DNA from: Artocarpus heterophyllus
Lineage: Eukaryota > Streptophyta > Magnoliopsida > Rosales > Moraceae
Assembly (NCBI GenBank): GCA_025403435.1
Contig: CM046351.1
Coordinates: forward strand, 22,041,276 to 22,105,275
Direction: 5' to 3'
Length of the DNA: 64,000 bases
Positions within the stretch are counted from its first letter, which is position 1; every line of letters begins with the position of its first letter. The position numbers and the translations under genes are program-made. Below the pieces are notes generated by a model, which saw nothing but the letters and a program-made list of their open reading frames with translations, searched no databases and had not been told where the DNA came from. Below, one piece after another: positions 12,599-23,915 of the stretch.

Positions 12599-14044
12599 TA
12601 GGTTCGGTTAACCTAGGGAGTGTAGCACCACTTTAAAAAAATATATTTTTGAGATGGTTTTGAAGCTGAATTTTCATTGTCATCATCAAAATGAACCTTC
12701 ACATTGATTTATACAGTCTAGAAGGATGTAACATGGAAAGGCCATAGAATGAAAATATCAATAGTTATATGAGTACAATAATTATATAGAAGGAAAGTAT
12801 TAATAGTTATAAGGGAATGATAATTATATGGAATGAGTTTATAAGTAGAATGCTTATGAGAGATTCGTATAATATTAGGATCTATAAGCATATCTAATTC
12901 GTATAAACGATGAAAAATTCGTGTAGATACGAGGATTTAAGAGCCTTTTGTCTCGTGAAAAACAATAAAAAAAATATATATATAAGGCTTGATTTATTGA
13001 TTTTAAAGTTTGACATAGATATGCCAAATTTTTCGTAATTGATTCAAACCTAAGTAATGATTATGTGTGGATTCGATGGAGCACATAAGTGTCAATGTCT
13101 TTTCTTGAAAGTTCTATTTATTTGAGGAATATGATATAAGTTGGGAATCATGGTATTGAATCTTGAGAGAGATAAATGTTAGACTTTTGGTCTGTTGAGA
13201 CTGTGTAAAGTCTAGAATGCATGAATCTCAAAATTGGAATATTTTGTTACGTACATTGTATTTAAGTGTATCAGTGAATCTTTTGGTTACCTAAGGTTTT
13301 GTTATATGAGGAAATTATATATTGTATAAGTAGAATTGTGGAGATTGTAGATGTTCCTAAGTAGTAACATCTAGTGTCTTTGTTCATTGATATGGTCTAC
13401 GTTGAAAGACGTAAATCGTATTGATTTCAAGGTTAGTCACATTCTAAACCCTTGGTAGTAATGATGATGAATCCATTGATAGATGTTAAGTATTATGAAT
13501 AACATATGGGTGTATGCATTGTTCAATAAGGTTTTGATTAAAACAAAATTATTTGAGTTGCTGGATCATTCAGGAAGATCCTTGTTGTCGTTAAATTAGA
13601 TTTGTTGTTTATAGTCAACTTTATCTATAGTGGGTTTTGAATTGGGTTTAAGATTCATACGAATTGGTTTTCAATTCTATGTTTGTTATTTAACTCGTTC
13701 TAAATGTGTTAAGGCCCGAAACAACCTGACCATTTTCAACTAAGAACATTTGGGCCTAGTTCAAATCCTAAATCAGTTTGATTCACACTGTCTCTCCCAC
13801 GTGGTCTCTATACGTGTCATATACAGTGGTTTAATTATTGTTTACATATACGTTTACTGTGCGTAAGACCTTATTTCTTTGAGTTCACTTTTTCTCTCTT
13901 AATTTGTTATTTTTTCTCTAAATCGCAAATCCTCTTCTTTTTCATTAAAAATTCTTCTTTTCCTCTAAAAGAAGAAGGAATTCTAGGATTCTGCAATTTA
14001 CTATCTTAATTTTTCCTTTCTATTTACTCTTCTTTCATCTCATC
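12599..14044 (+). other. Retrotransposon leader and interior without recognised coding
   Basis: About 1.45 kb with stops in all plus frames and no recognised motif. The last 180 bases (about 13870-14044) are pyrimidine-rich with CT and TTC tracts, like a plant 5' UTR, and lead straight into the ATG at 14045. Confidence 0.55.
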
Positions 14045-14566
14045 ATGGACCCAAAGTACCAACACCTGAGAAAGTATTTCCCATCACTCTCCCAAAAGAT
14101 TCTCAGAAAGAAATACAAGGCTAGAATTACTCGGTTGTGGATTCTTATGCGTTTTGGTATCCCTTGTGATGTGAGAATGTTAATAGAGGGGAAAATCCGT
14201 CCGAGTGACTTTAGTCAAGATGTCGGTTTACCAGGAACAGGTACCAGTCGTAGTGCAATGAAAAGAAGAGCTCGTGCCATCGTGGTCACTTGTAACAAAT
14301 GTGGAAGACAAAATTGTAACGGTAAATGTACTTCACCTGGTTATATGTCTACGAATAGAGAGGATAAAATAAGGTTTTGTAGGGATGGACTTTCAAAGGA
14401 GAACTTGGATAGCATCCATCCTCCTCTCCACGGTCACCCTAGTGGATATGTTCAAGGAGCTATTTTTAAACTCTGGCCTAAATTTTATACAGAAAGACAA
14501 CGCCTCAGGAATATGGTATTTCTAGATCCTGTTTGCCAAGCCATAAGAAAACTGGATGGGAAATAA
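14045..14566 (+). CDS. Unrecognised 173-residue basic protein with a cysteine cluster
   Basis: An intact ATG-to-TAA frame inside the young retrotransposon. I do not recognise the family. The first half is rich in Lys and Arg (KILRKKYKARITRLW, SAMKRRARA). It is followed near residues 94-106 by CNKCGRQNCNGKC, a C-x2-C-x4-C-x3-C cluster that could bind metal but is not the CCHC knuckle of Gag. The C-terminal half has aromatic and basic residues and no membrane segment. A CT-rich stretch just upstream looks like a 5' UTR. It could be a highly diverged Gag substitute, an RNA-binding accessory protein, or a second captured host fragment. Its integrity could reflect selection or simply the youth of the element. 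Confidence 0.55.
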   Translation: MDPKYQHLRKYFPSLSQKILRKKYKARITRLWILMRFGIPCDVRMLIEGKIRPSDFSQDVGLPGTGTSRSAMKRRARAIVVTCNKCGRQNCNGKCTSPGYMSTNREDKIRFCRDGLSKENLDSIHPPLHGHPSGYVQGAIFKLWPKFYTERQRLRNMVFLDPVCQAIRKLDGK

Positions 14567-15198
14567 GTCATCGCTCTATAAAGGTTATTTAGTCTTTACT
14601 TATTTGAAGCAGTTTTAGCTGATGTTCAACAGTTTGTGTTTTTCTTTTACTCAAAATATTTGCTTTTGTGTTTGAAATAATTGTGATTATTAGATTGATA
14701 CAGTAAGTGTTAATATCTTATTTAATTTATGATTTTCTTAAATATATATATAATAAAATATATTATCTTATCAGACACGTCACATACGGTACAGTAATAT
14801 GTTTGAATTTTGAAAAGCTTATCCAGATATTTCAAGATTTGTGTCTCAAATTTCAAAAGTTCTACAGTATTTGTCGTTTATATTAAATTTCTAGACTTGG
14901 TGTATATTTGTCAAAAAGTCTACAGTTGTGTCATGAGGGTCTTTTGTCGAATTGTTCTCAATTGTCAAAAGTTATACAATTAGAGTCTAATCTTTTTCAA
15001 AAAGTGAATCAGATTTTCTGTAAACTATCAATCACCTTATCTTACTTTCTTATCCGCACAAGATTTTGTTTAAATCTTTGGATTACCTACTCGTCTATCT
15101 CTTTAGCCCTTTTTGTATATTTCTCATCTTTAAAATCTCATGTAGAACCCGAAGTCTAAGTGGAGCAGACATTAAGCAACCACTTCTATAAACCAAAT
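14567..15198 (+). other. Spacer between the two retrotransposon reading frames
   Basis: Noncoding by inspection. It contains loosely repeated phrases such as TTGTCAAAAAGT and TTGTCAAAAGTT. A frame at 14908-15156 has an ordinary stop just before the LOG-like frame and no family likeness. Confidence 0.5.
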
Positions 15199-15848
15199 AT
15201 GTCTATCTCCCAGTCCACGAAGAAAATAAAGAATGTCTGTGTCTTTTGTGGTTCCAGCCTTGGAAAAGATAAAGCTTATTTAGAAGCTGCAAATCACTTA
15301 GGGCAAGTCCTAGCACACAAGAAGATTAACATAATCTATGGGGGTGGTAGTATAAAAATGATGGTAAATATGGCACTAGCAGCTAGGTCTAGCGACGCTA
15401 CTGATGTAAGAATTTGGCCTCATATTCCAGTTGAAGGAAACCTTTGTAAGGAAGCCATAGGTAAGGGAGAAGGAGTCAGGAGTATCCCTAAAAATTTAAA
15501 GACATAATCTATAATTCTGATGCTTTTATAGCATTACCTGGTGGTCTAGGTACTCTTGAGGAAATATTTATAGTTGCTTGTGGGCAATTGTTGGGCTTTT
15601 ATTCCAAACCTTTGGGACTGCTGAACGTAAAGGGTTTTTATGACGGTCTTTTGAAATTTCTAGATTACGCTGTGGAAGAAAACATCACTACAGAATCGGA
15701 GAGACAAATCTTTGTCACTGCTTCAACAGCTGAGGAATTGATAGATAAAATGCAAATCATACATCCAGAATCCGACACTGCAACATCCAAGCTTGAATGG
15801 GAAAGGGAAAGCCGGGAGCGGCCAATTGATTTGAATCTCCATCTGTAA
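15199..15848 (+). pseudogene. LOG-like cytokinin phosphoribohydrolase, captured and frameshifted
   Basis: Resembles the LONELY GUY family, which releases active cytokinin bases from riboside monophosphates in the cytosol. Near the start it reads VCVFCGSS, then IIYGGGSI (nucleotide-binding loop). After a shift to the frame one base back it reads DAFIALPGGLGTLEE, the family signature, then KPLGLLNVKGFYD and a family-like C-terminus. The first frame ends with TAA at 15505-15507; the second is open from before 15504 to TAA at 15848. The shift lies beside A AAT TTA (15492-15498). The segment that should hold the conserved MHxRK motif is replaced (SIPKNLK), so the usual catalytic Arg seems absent. 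The C-terminus ends LNLHL, which fits an LxLxL (EAR-like) pattern. The coding sequence has no introns, whereas plant LOG genes have several, consistent with capture through RNA. ATG at 15199 gives the family-like N-terminus. Confidence 0.8.
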
Positions 15849-15984
15849 TCTTTTTGTTTTATCTTTGGCATATAGGCATGTGTGTCCGTATTTCGTGTGT
15901 TACGAATAACCGTTTGCCTTGTATTCTGTGTTTCTTGTGGTACGTTGTTGTTCAATCTTTTAGATTCATTGAGCCTAATGCCGG

Positions 15985-16130
15985 GATGGCTGGATACGGA
16001 GTACTTGATGCTCTCGAAACGCATCCTTCTTAAGGTCCGATCTTTTGTTTATCGATGTTTTTGTATCCTCTAAGCATGCATGATATGGATAGCTGGTATA
16101 CGGAGTGCCTTGTACTCTCGAAACGTATCC
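15985..16130 (+). repeat. Two copies of a stem-loop motif in the retrotransposon 3' interior
   Basis: Two related blocks of about 42 bases (15985-16026 and 16088-16130) share GCTGG, ATACGGAGT, CTCTCGAAACG and ATCC. In each, ATACG near the left can pair with CGTAT or CGCAT near the right, giving a hairpin. The repetition of both sequence and pairing suggests an RNA structure, for example in packaging or dimerisation. That role is inference. Confidence 0.55.
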
Positions 16131-16794
16131 GTATTATGTTTGTAATGTGTAATATTCTGTTAATATTATGTGGAAGTACCAGAGTCAGTTATGGGGATAT
16201 TCCATATGAAATATGAGTATATTATTTGGGTTGAATATTTGTGTCATGAGGATAGCTGTTTAATGAAAAATATGTCGGGTATGTTTGCAACTCTGAGATT
16301 CCGTTTAATATCTCTATGAGTAAGTTTAATGTATAGTTTTGAATAAAAGTGTTTGTGATATATGTTTATGATTATGTTTTAGTTTATTAGTTGAGGTATG
16401 AAATCAAATATATTTGACTTTTCCTTACTCAAAAAGGAAAAGGAACCTAAAGATGAAGTATATAAAATTTCTCTGGCAATCTCCTTAAATGTGATTGTAA
16501 ATCACGGTCCATGGACAATGAAGGACTGGAATCATGATATGGTCAATATGTATGCCTGATCAGATTCTTAGACTAGTATACGGTGTTACAAGTTGAAACT
16601 TGTCAGAAATACTCTTATTGAGGGATTTATAAATTAGAGTAAGATTTATTATGCAAGTAAATAAGTGGAGATACGATAACTTAAATTTGGTGGACAAACA
16701 ACATTAACGGTTTAGACTCGGAATTGGAATCATAATGGAATTAAAATTTTTACTAGTATTGCTAGAATTGAAATTTCGAGGACGAAATTTCTTT

Positions 16795-16806
16795 AAGGGG
16801 GGTAGA
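16795..16806 (+). promoter_or_regulatory. Polypurine tract
   Basis: AAGGGGGGTAGA lies 2 bp before the 3' LTR, preceded by GAGGACGAAATTTCTTT, a context common in plant gypsy-type elements. It primes plus-strand DNA synthesis. Confidence 0.88.
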
Positions 16807-16808
16807 GC

Positions 16809-18778
16809 TGTGACACCCGTTATTCTCCTAACGGGTATTGAGGTAATTAAATTAATTTTTAATGTATAAAAAAAAAAATTGCTTCATTTAAATTTATTTT
16901 ATAATATTTATTTTTTATCTATTTTTAAGTTTTCTAAAATTCTCCTATATTTATTTAGTATGATTACTAAAAAGCCTTAGAACTTTTAATAAATCTCAAA
17001 AATGTCATATTGGCATTATGTGTGTTAAAGTCTTTAGATGAGACATAAGGATATCTTTTCCAACTACTCTTGACCCTCATTTTCTTTATTTCCTCCGTGA
17101 CATGCTTCAACATGTCTCCTCTATAATTGTTTCTATCACTTCTCTTCAAAGACTTCATATTTTCTTCCTTTCTCTTCCACGGTTCCCACACTCTTCTTCT
17201 CATTTCTTTGCTGAAGCAAAATACTTAGAGAACTTCTTCAAGGCAGCCATAAAAATCAGCCACCATCACCTCCATTTGAGCAAGAATTTCAGTCATACCG
17301 AAGTAAAGGAACCTGTTTTGAAGCCATTTCAAGCTTCCAACTAACCATAATCCGAGGTTAGAATCTTATGAACAAATTTAGTCTTTCATTTATAAATTTT
17401 CTTTTATACTAAAGGATTATTCAAATTTGCGTTCTTAAACCTAAGTATATGTTTGTTGCTATTTTGGAGCATATGTATGAAGTCTAAGTGTATATGCCCT
17501 AGACAGAAAATTTATATTGTTAAACTTTATAATACCTCTATGGGCAGTGGTTATTTCTTGAAATTCTAAGATTAAATTAAAATAAATTTTATGAATGTAG
17601 TTGTATGTTGTGCTTTAGTTTTAATTGTCCTTATGCACGCCTTAGGATCAAGGGAGTATGGAGCTAACGTTAACTGATTCCAGGATTAAAAGATTGTTGA
17701 TAAGCTTGAAAGGTAGGGATTCTCTTACTCATCTTTTGTGAGGTTTTTATAGAATTAAAATTGATTGTTTTGCTGCAATATATATATATCTATGTTGAAC
17801 TGATATTATATGTGTATCACATATGAAACTATGACATGGACTCGTCTTGTATTGTACGGCGAGGAACATAATGAATTGACACATGTTATAAATTGAGAAG
17901 CATGGTTAGGAAAATTAACTCTATTAATAATGATTTAATATAGAGAAATTGTGAGACATGAAAAGGGCGACGGTTACGTCCTTGGGCATAAATACCCTAA
18001 AAGGTAAAATAGGGGGAAGGTGATGACGCTTCCTTGGGTTGAAAGTCCCAGAACACACTGTACAGGAATTGATTTGGTGAGGACTCGGGGCTTAATGTCC
18101 CCTCACCGGAACACCCTTGGAATGTTTATAGGGTGATCAAGTGCGCCCATTTGGGTTTCGATGAGTTGAGTGATACTCAATTTAACATGGATACCTAGGA
18201 ACAATGATGATTGGTAATATTTGTATAAATGTGTAATTATGACACTTGGTAATGATTAACTACGGTATCCATAAGATGTGATCATAATAAACCTCATAAT
18301 CTGAAATATGATGTGACTTACTAACCATGCAGATTTTAATGTGGTAATGATAGAGGTGAGTAATGGCTTTCTCTACTGAGCATAGTGTTGCTCATTCCCT
18401 TATGTTTATATCTTTTCAGGACTCACTAAGTGTGAGGTGGCTACGAGAAATATAGTTGAGGAAGCGATGTAACTATATTACATTGGGACTGCTCAATTGT
18501 AAAGAATGTTCTTCATGATAATGTAAGCATCAATTGTTACTTTCTGTGACTGTAATTATAATGTGTTGAGGGTTAAAATGATGATGACAACAGTTTATAT
18601 TATTAAATTTAAGGTGCTACATTAAACTGTGGTTTATTTGTCGTTTATATTTTTATTTTTTTTAGTTGAGAGTTTTCATTTAAGTCCCGGGCAAATTTTA
18701 TTTTTAAGGTTTTACTTTTATTATTTATTTTTATTTTATCTCATTAAAAACTGTTAACCCCCACATAGGGGCGTTACA
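16809..18778 (+). repeat. 3' LTR
   Basis: 1970 bp, matching the 5' LTR throughout except for one extra T in the T-run at about 18654-18663. It is followed by the ATTAT target duplication and then by the right half of the host MITE. Confidence 0.95.
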
Positions 18779-19632
18779 ATTATACGCATTTAATTATATT
18801 TTATATTGATTATTATAAAATATTGATATTACTATGAATATTAATATTATACTATTCATATTTTTGTTACTATTGTTAATGTTATTATTATCCTTGTTAT
18901 CAAATTATTATTTTATATTGATATAATATTTATATTTATATTGTATAATTATTAGTTTGTAATAATAGTATTAAATTATTTTTAATATTTTTATTTTATT
19001 TTATATTATAATTTTTATATATATTATATACTAATATTAATTAATAATAATATATTACATTTAAATATAGTATATGTAATATATTATATATTTTTATTAT
19101 TATTGTTAATGTTATTATTATTCTTATTACCAAATTATTATTTTATATTGATATAATTTTTATATTTATATTGCATAAAAATATTAATTTAAAATAATAA
19201 TATGATTATTATTTTATAATAATATAATTATTCAAAAATATTATATATATTTATAGTAAATAATATATAATATATAGATATCGATATAAATAATGATTAA
19301 AATATAGTTCTTTATAATATATTATTATTTTATATTAATATTGACATTAAATAATAATATTAAGTTTTGATAATATTATAAATATTTAATAGTTTTATAT
19401 TATTTATTTATTTATTATCATCATCATGGAAGAAAATGTGAGATTTCTATAATTTTGAGATTCCTGATGATATAAATATCATGAGATTCAAATTACCTAA
19501 AATGGGATAAAGTGAATCCCATGGGATGGAGTTTCTCAATAATAAAAAAATCATAATTATTGTACCAAATGTAAGAATCTTGTAGATTCTCATTTCCACT
19601 CTCAAGATTACTGCATACCAAACGCCCTCTTA

Positions 19633-20487
19633 AAGTGTTAACTTAAAATCTCTCACAAAATCTATTGCTTTGCAGCCTTTGACGTAATTAAGCTTTAGAA
19701 AAAAAAAAATCCAGAAATAGATTATCTACCTTCGTGATCACAACTTGGGATATATTAAAGTTTTAATTCAAATTAGTTTTGTTTTTTTATTTTCTCTTAC
19801 AAAATTTAAATTACAGTATTTCAGTTTAAACTGTAAATTTGATTTAGTAAAGCAGCCCCTCCTTAACTTTTTAACAAAGAAAAAGCAGGGATTCTAATAA
19901 TTTGGGATACTTTCTATCTATAGTCGTTTCCTAATTTGGCAGCTCATCCATTATTAATTGATCTATTGCTGAGTTAGTTCGCAGCAAAATCTTCTGATGA
20001 TCTCCACCAAAGTTTTCATGGCTTTCAAAACCAACCAAGAGCTTTTTGGATAATATTAATTCAATTGGTCACGAAATTTTCCTTTTGAAAATAATTAAAA
20101 ATTATATAATGGGCCAGAAGGTTAAAGAATTGGGAAAATAATTTTCCCCTCTCTAGAACACTAACAATATTATGATTAGCATCTGTTGCCCTAAACTTAA
20201 TTAACTTGATTACTTCATACTTAAGTTCTGAATAAAGTCTCATTAAGCAACTAATATCATTGTACAACTTTCAATTCAAAATGCAACAACTTAACTAAAG
20301 AGAATTTGGGCGCCTCCAATATTGCCTAAAATCTTTAATAAATGATTAAAAAAATTAACAGGTTATTTCCAAAGGAGGAAACGTATTTGTTGAGAATTAT
20401 ATGTTCTATATCATTACTTTTGCTTACTAACACATAGAATTTATGGCTCGTATACTAATACTTCACAATATATTGTGTAATTAATTA
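19633..20487. other. A/T-rich spacer, nothing recognised
   Basis: No gene or RNA could be supported. A short minus-strand frame near 20061-20267 has no family likeness. Confidence 0.5.
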
Positions 20488-22378
20488 CACTTAGAAAAAT
20501 AACATTTTTAGAGTAATTAAAAGGCAATATTTTAAATAAGCATAGTAGATTGTCGTTACTTTTTCAATTTATATTTTCTTTATAATGGGTCGTCACTAGC
20601 ATAATATAGCAATCTAAGGGCTAGATTGTATTTAATTAATTTTGCATGGTTTTAGGCATAAATAGCTAGTAGTATCAAGGTTTCAATTTTACCCAAAAAA
20701 AAAGGCTTGATATTGAGAGAGAATTTCTTTTATTAAGGAGAAAAATATTGGGTACTAGTCAACATCTCCTTGGAATTAAGTCATGTTCAAACGGTGTAAC
20801 ATTATGCCTTCTAGCCCCAAGTTTGGGCCTTACATCCCTTAACTGCCGGCCAATTTACACAAATATTGTTAGAACAAAGTGGAAAGGGACTTTGAAAGTG
20901 GCTTCCTTAGCCATTGGAAATATGCATACGACCACATATATATATTTTCCCTAGCATGTTCTTAGGCCGGCCATTAGATATAGCACAATATTAATTTGCC
21001 TCTAAGAAAATCTTCTTCTTGGTATTTTTTTTTCTCGATCCAAATTTTAAGATGCTAATAGGTGAATCGAACACGTGGATCAAGCTAAATCCATCAATAT
21101 TAAAATAATTTGATACTATAGTTGCAATTAGGATTGAGATACATGATCATCATTCTTTCTCTTAATTTGGAATTTTAATTCTAATTATGGGGAATTATAC
21201 AAGTCAATATTAGCTTTTTATATGATAAAGACACTTTTCTGACCTCATCACAATCTTTCATCAATCGTACACGTGTGTGAGTGGTGTGATTTACACGCAC
21301 ATATATAATGTTTTTTTAAAAAAACATTGTGCAAGTTGAACAACCATAGCCATCAATCAATGTTTACAACACTAACCCTTCCCCACAGTCTTAAATTTGA
21401 AGAAAAAGAAGAGGTTTCAAAGTGATGAAAGGAGAATATGACCACAATAATTATTGGGTAGGGAAGCAATTAATTTTTTTATTCATTAAGCTTCACAGTC
21501 CTTGCCTTTGGTAGGTTTTAAAGTTTTTAATTTGAATACAGATACTTTGTCATATTCTCTCAAATTCCTTTACCTAATTATATTCTTCTTCTTCTTCTTC
21601 TTGTTCTTTTTTAATTAATAGATAGTCAAATTCCAAGCCATTTTCATTAGTCACATAGCACTAAGAGGATCCTAAACTGCAAATTGGCTTCCACCGTTTC
21701 AGATATACTTATGTTGGCGTTACATTAACACACACATATAGTACACATATACTATATGTAAATACATAATTATATGCCGGCTAGCTAGCAGTACTATCTA
21801 TTAATTTTAACGTCTGTAATATATGCTACATGTACAAGTTCATTTGTATTGCACGGTTAGTACGGCATATGCCCACTTTTAGAAAAAAAAAAAAAAAAAG
21901 GAAGAAAGAAAACACACAAAAAAAAAAAATAAAATAAAAATTAATGGTCGACATTCTTGTGCCAGCCGCAAATAGTAGTACTTAGAAGTACATATCATAC
22001 ATTTATTTAGTTATATATATATATATATATATATATTTAAAATATTTGTCCCATGTGGGTAGGTTTAGCATTGGATGAAACCCATGATTTGAAAGATGAG
22101 ACAAAGGTCTATTGTTGTCGTTTCGAGCCATGGGCGCCAACCAGCCGGAGCCTGGAAATCCAAGAACTTCTACTCGTCTGTCTTTTACGTCAAAAGATTC
22201 ATGCGTTTTGGTTTAGGCATCAACCATCTTTCTCCGAAAGATTTTGTTGAAAATATTTATGTTAATGTTAATTAATATATTTTAAAGTATTTGTGATAAA
22301 TAACATAAATAAATTATTTATTTATAAAAGTATATTTAGGATAAATTTATAATCTTATATAAAGTGTTTTTTCTTCAG

Positions 22379-23508
22379 GAAAGATTTAGCTTCAATATGA
22401 CAGCGGAAATCAAGAAGACAACGGACAATCAAATGGTGAACTTACACAGAACTTGGCGGTCTACATTGCGTAAACTCTTCAAGTACGTTCAAGAAGAAAT
22501 GTTTGCAAAAGTTGCAAAGAGTATTCCCCATAAAGACATTATTGATTTAGAAGATTGAAAATGGCTTGTAATTGTTAGAGTACTGAGCAAAAAATAGTAA
22601 GTCTCAAACATTTTGTCTAAGTGTTTTAGAGATTTTTTTTTACCTTATTCTATACTACTTCTCATAATATGTAATTTGTATCCTTCTTTTAGGAGCTAGC
22701 TAAGCAAAACGCAGATAATCGAGCAACAAAGCATAAAGGCAATAGTAAACATGGCTTGAAATCCCATGCCGCGCATCGTGCAAAATTGGTATATGTCTTC
22801 CATTAGTTGTATGAATTTAATTCCACTTATATCTATTACTCTAATTAAGAATATTGCTACAAGTTGAGACCAACCAATTTGCAAGTGACACTGAATATTT
22901 TCGAATGATGCATACTAATTACAAACAAAACAATGGTGTGACCCACAAGCGGAGCAAGAACATGTGATTGATTAGTTTTAAATAATACGCTTGCACTTAA
23001 GAAGTTCTACATATATGTTTCTGTAACTATAATTTTTTTTCTCAGAATGATATGTTGGTATTTAATGATTTGCAGTCCCAGCAACCACTTGATGTAAAAC
23101 CTCTTACAAAGAAAGAGATAGTTCAAAAGGTACACAAGTCTCACTCAAGATACATCAAAGGGAAGGGCAAAGTTTTGAAGGGATCTTCTTGTTCTTTTGG
23201 TGGAAAATTTGAGAATAACGAAGTGGTCGAGTTGAAGACAAAAGTAGCATCTTGTAAGAGCCAAGTTAGAACATATGAGAACTAGCTTGCTATATATATA
23301 TTCTACATTCAACAATTAACCACTCAACTAAGCATGCAATTTTTTGGAATGTAATTTCCTCAATTTGATCTAAATACTGTATTTTCGTCCCCTTTGCCAC
23401 CACAACAACTTTCGCAGCAAGATGATGATGACCGTGATGAGGATGATGATGCTTATCACCTCGTGCTACCCAGAGGCCCAAGCTATTATACTTATTATTT
23501 GAACCTTT
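22379..23508 (+). pseudogene. Ptta/En/Spm-family plant transposase-like gene, decayed
   Basis: Exon-like pieces can be read in order. 22379-22558 contains NLHRTWRSTLRKLF and ends LED, where a TGA replaces the Trp expected in the EDW motif. 22691-22786 contains NADNRATKHKG then HRAKL, the En/Spm NR...H.G..S..RA block. About 22866-22965 holds EYFRMMHTNYKQNNGV. 23046-23283 holds LQSQQPLDVKPLTKKEI. A last acidic piece at about 23416-23508 (DDDDRDEDDDAYHLVLPRG) ends in TAA. AG acceptors precede several pieces (for example TTCTTCAG at 22378). Plant proteins of this family are the TNP1/TNPA-like DNA-binding partners of CACTA transposition. Premature stops make a working product unlikely. Confidence 0.65.
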
Positions 23509-23732
23509 AATTTTATGTATGGATTTATATTTTAGAATTCTACTTTCATGTACTGGCGTAGATGTTGATAATATGCTTGAAACTATTATCAGATATTTCT
23601 TATTATTAACTAGCGTTAATTATCAAATTTTATTATATTCAAAATAATAATCATAAGTTCAAAAAAATTAAAAATATTAATTGAAACTAAATTTGGTTTT
23701 AAAAAGAATTAGAATAATATTAAAAATTAAAA

Positions 23733-23915
23733 AGTTGCTGACGCCAAATGGCATAGGCAATTTTGATTTCTAGAAAACTTATCAACGCCTGATAGCATGT
23801 GCAAGTTTTTATTTGAGAAACTATTGACGCTATTAGATGTTGGCAAATTTTTACAAAATCTGTGTATGATACGGTTTTTTAAGAAGTTTTTAACACCAAA
23901 ATGGTGTTGGTAACT
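23733..23915. repeat. CACTA subterminal repeats
   Basis: Four related units occur at about 23737, 23783, 23827 and 23888: TGACGCCAAATGGCATAGGC, CAACGCCTGATAGCATGTGC, TGACGCTATTAGATGTTGGC and TAACACCAAAATGGTGTTGG, most followed by AA. Such arrays just inside the ends of CACTA elements are binding sites for the TNPA-type protein. Confidence 0.6.

Larger units (their letters stand above)
10610..18778 (+). mobile_element. Young nonautonomous LTR retrotransposon carrying a LOG-like gene
   Basis: Complete element of 8169 bp: 5' LTR 10610-12578, primer binding site, 4.2 kb interior, polypurine tract, 3' LTR 16809-18778, flanked by ATTAT on both sides (10605-10609 and 18779-18783). The LTRs begin TGTGACACCC and end GCGTTACA, and the only difference I found between them is one T in a homopolymer, so the insertion is recent. 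The interior has no recognisable gag, protease, integrase or reverse transcriptase. It holds an unrecognised 173-codon ORF and a LOG-like reading frame. The element must depend on proteins supplied in trans. LTR style and PPT context (GAGGACGAAATTTC before the G-run) suggest the Ty3/gypsy side, but without pol this is inference. Confidence 0.92.
10016..19629. mobile_element. PIF/Harbinger-like MITE (about 1.45 kb) split by an LTR retrotransposon
   Basis: The left end reads GGGGGTGTTTGGTATGCAG. The complement of the right end reads GAGGGCGTTTGGTATGCAG, and the match continues for a few bases (about 21 of 24). Both ends are flanked by TTA (10013-10015 and 19630-19632), the target duplication of PIF/Harbinger elements. 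The MITE itself is 10016-10609 plus 18779-19629. It is extremely A/T-rich with repeated blocks such as TTAATGTTATTATTAT in both halves and no transposase. The complete LTR retrotransposon sits in its middle, so the MITE is the older insertion. Confidence 0.8.

Noticed and set aside
14908..15159. 83-codon frame just before the LOG-like frame
   Set aside because: It stops before it, has no family likeness and looks like ordinary spacer.
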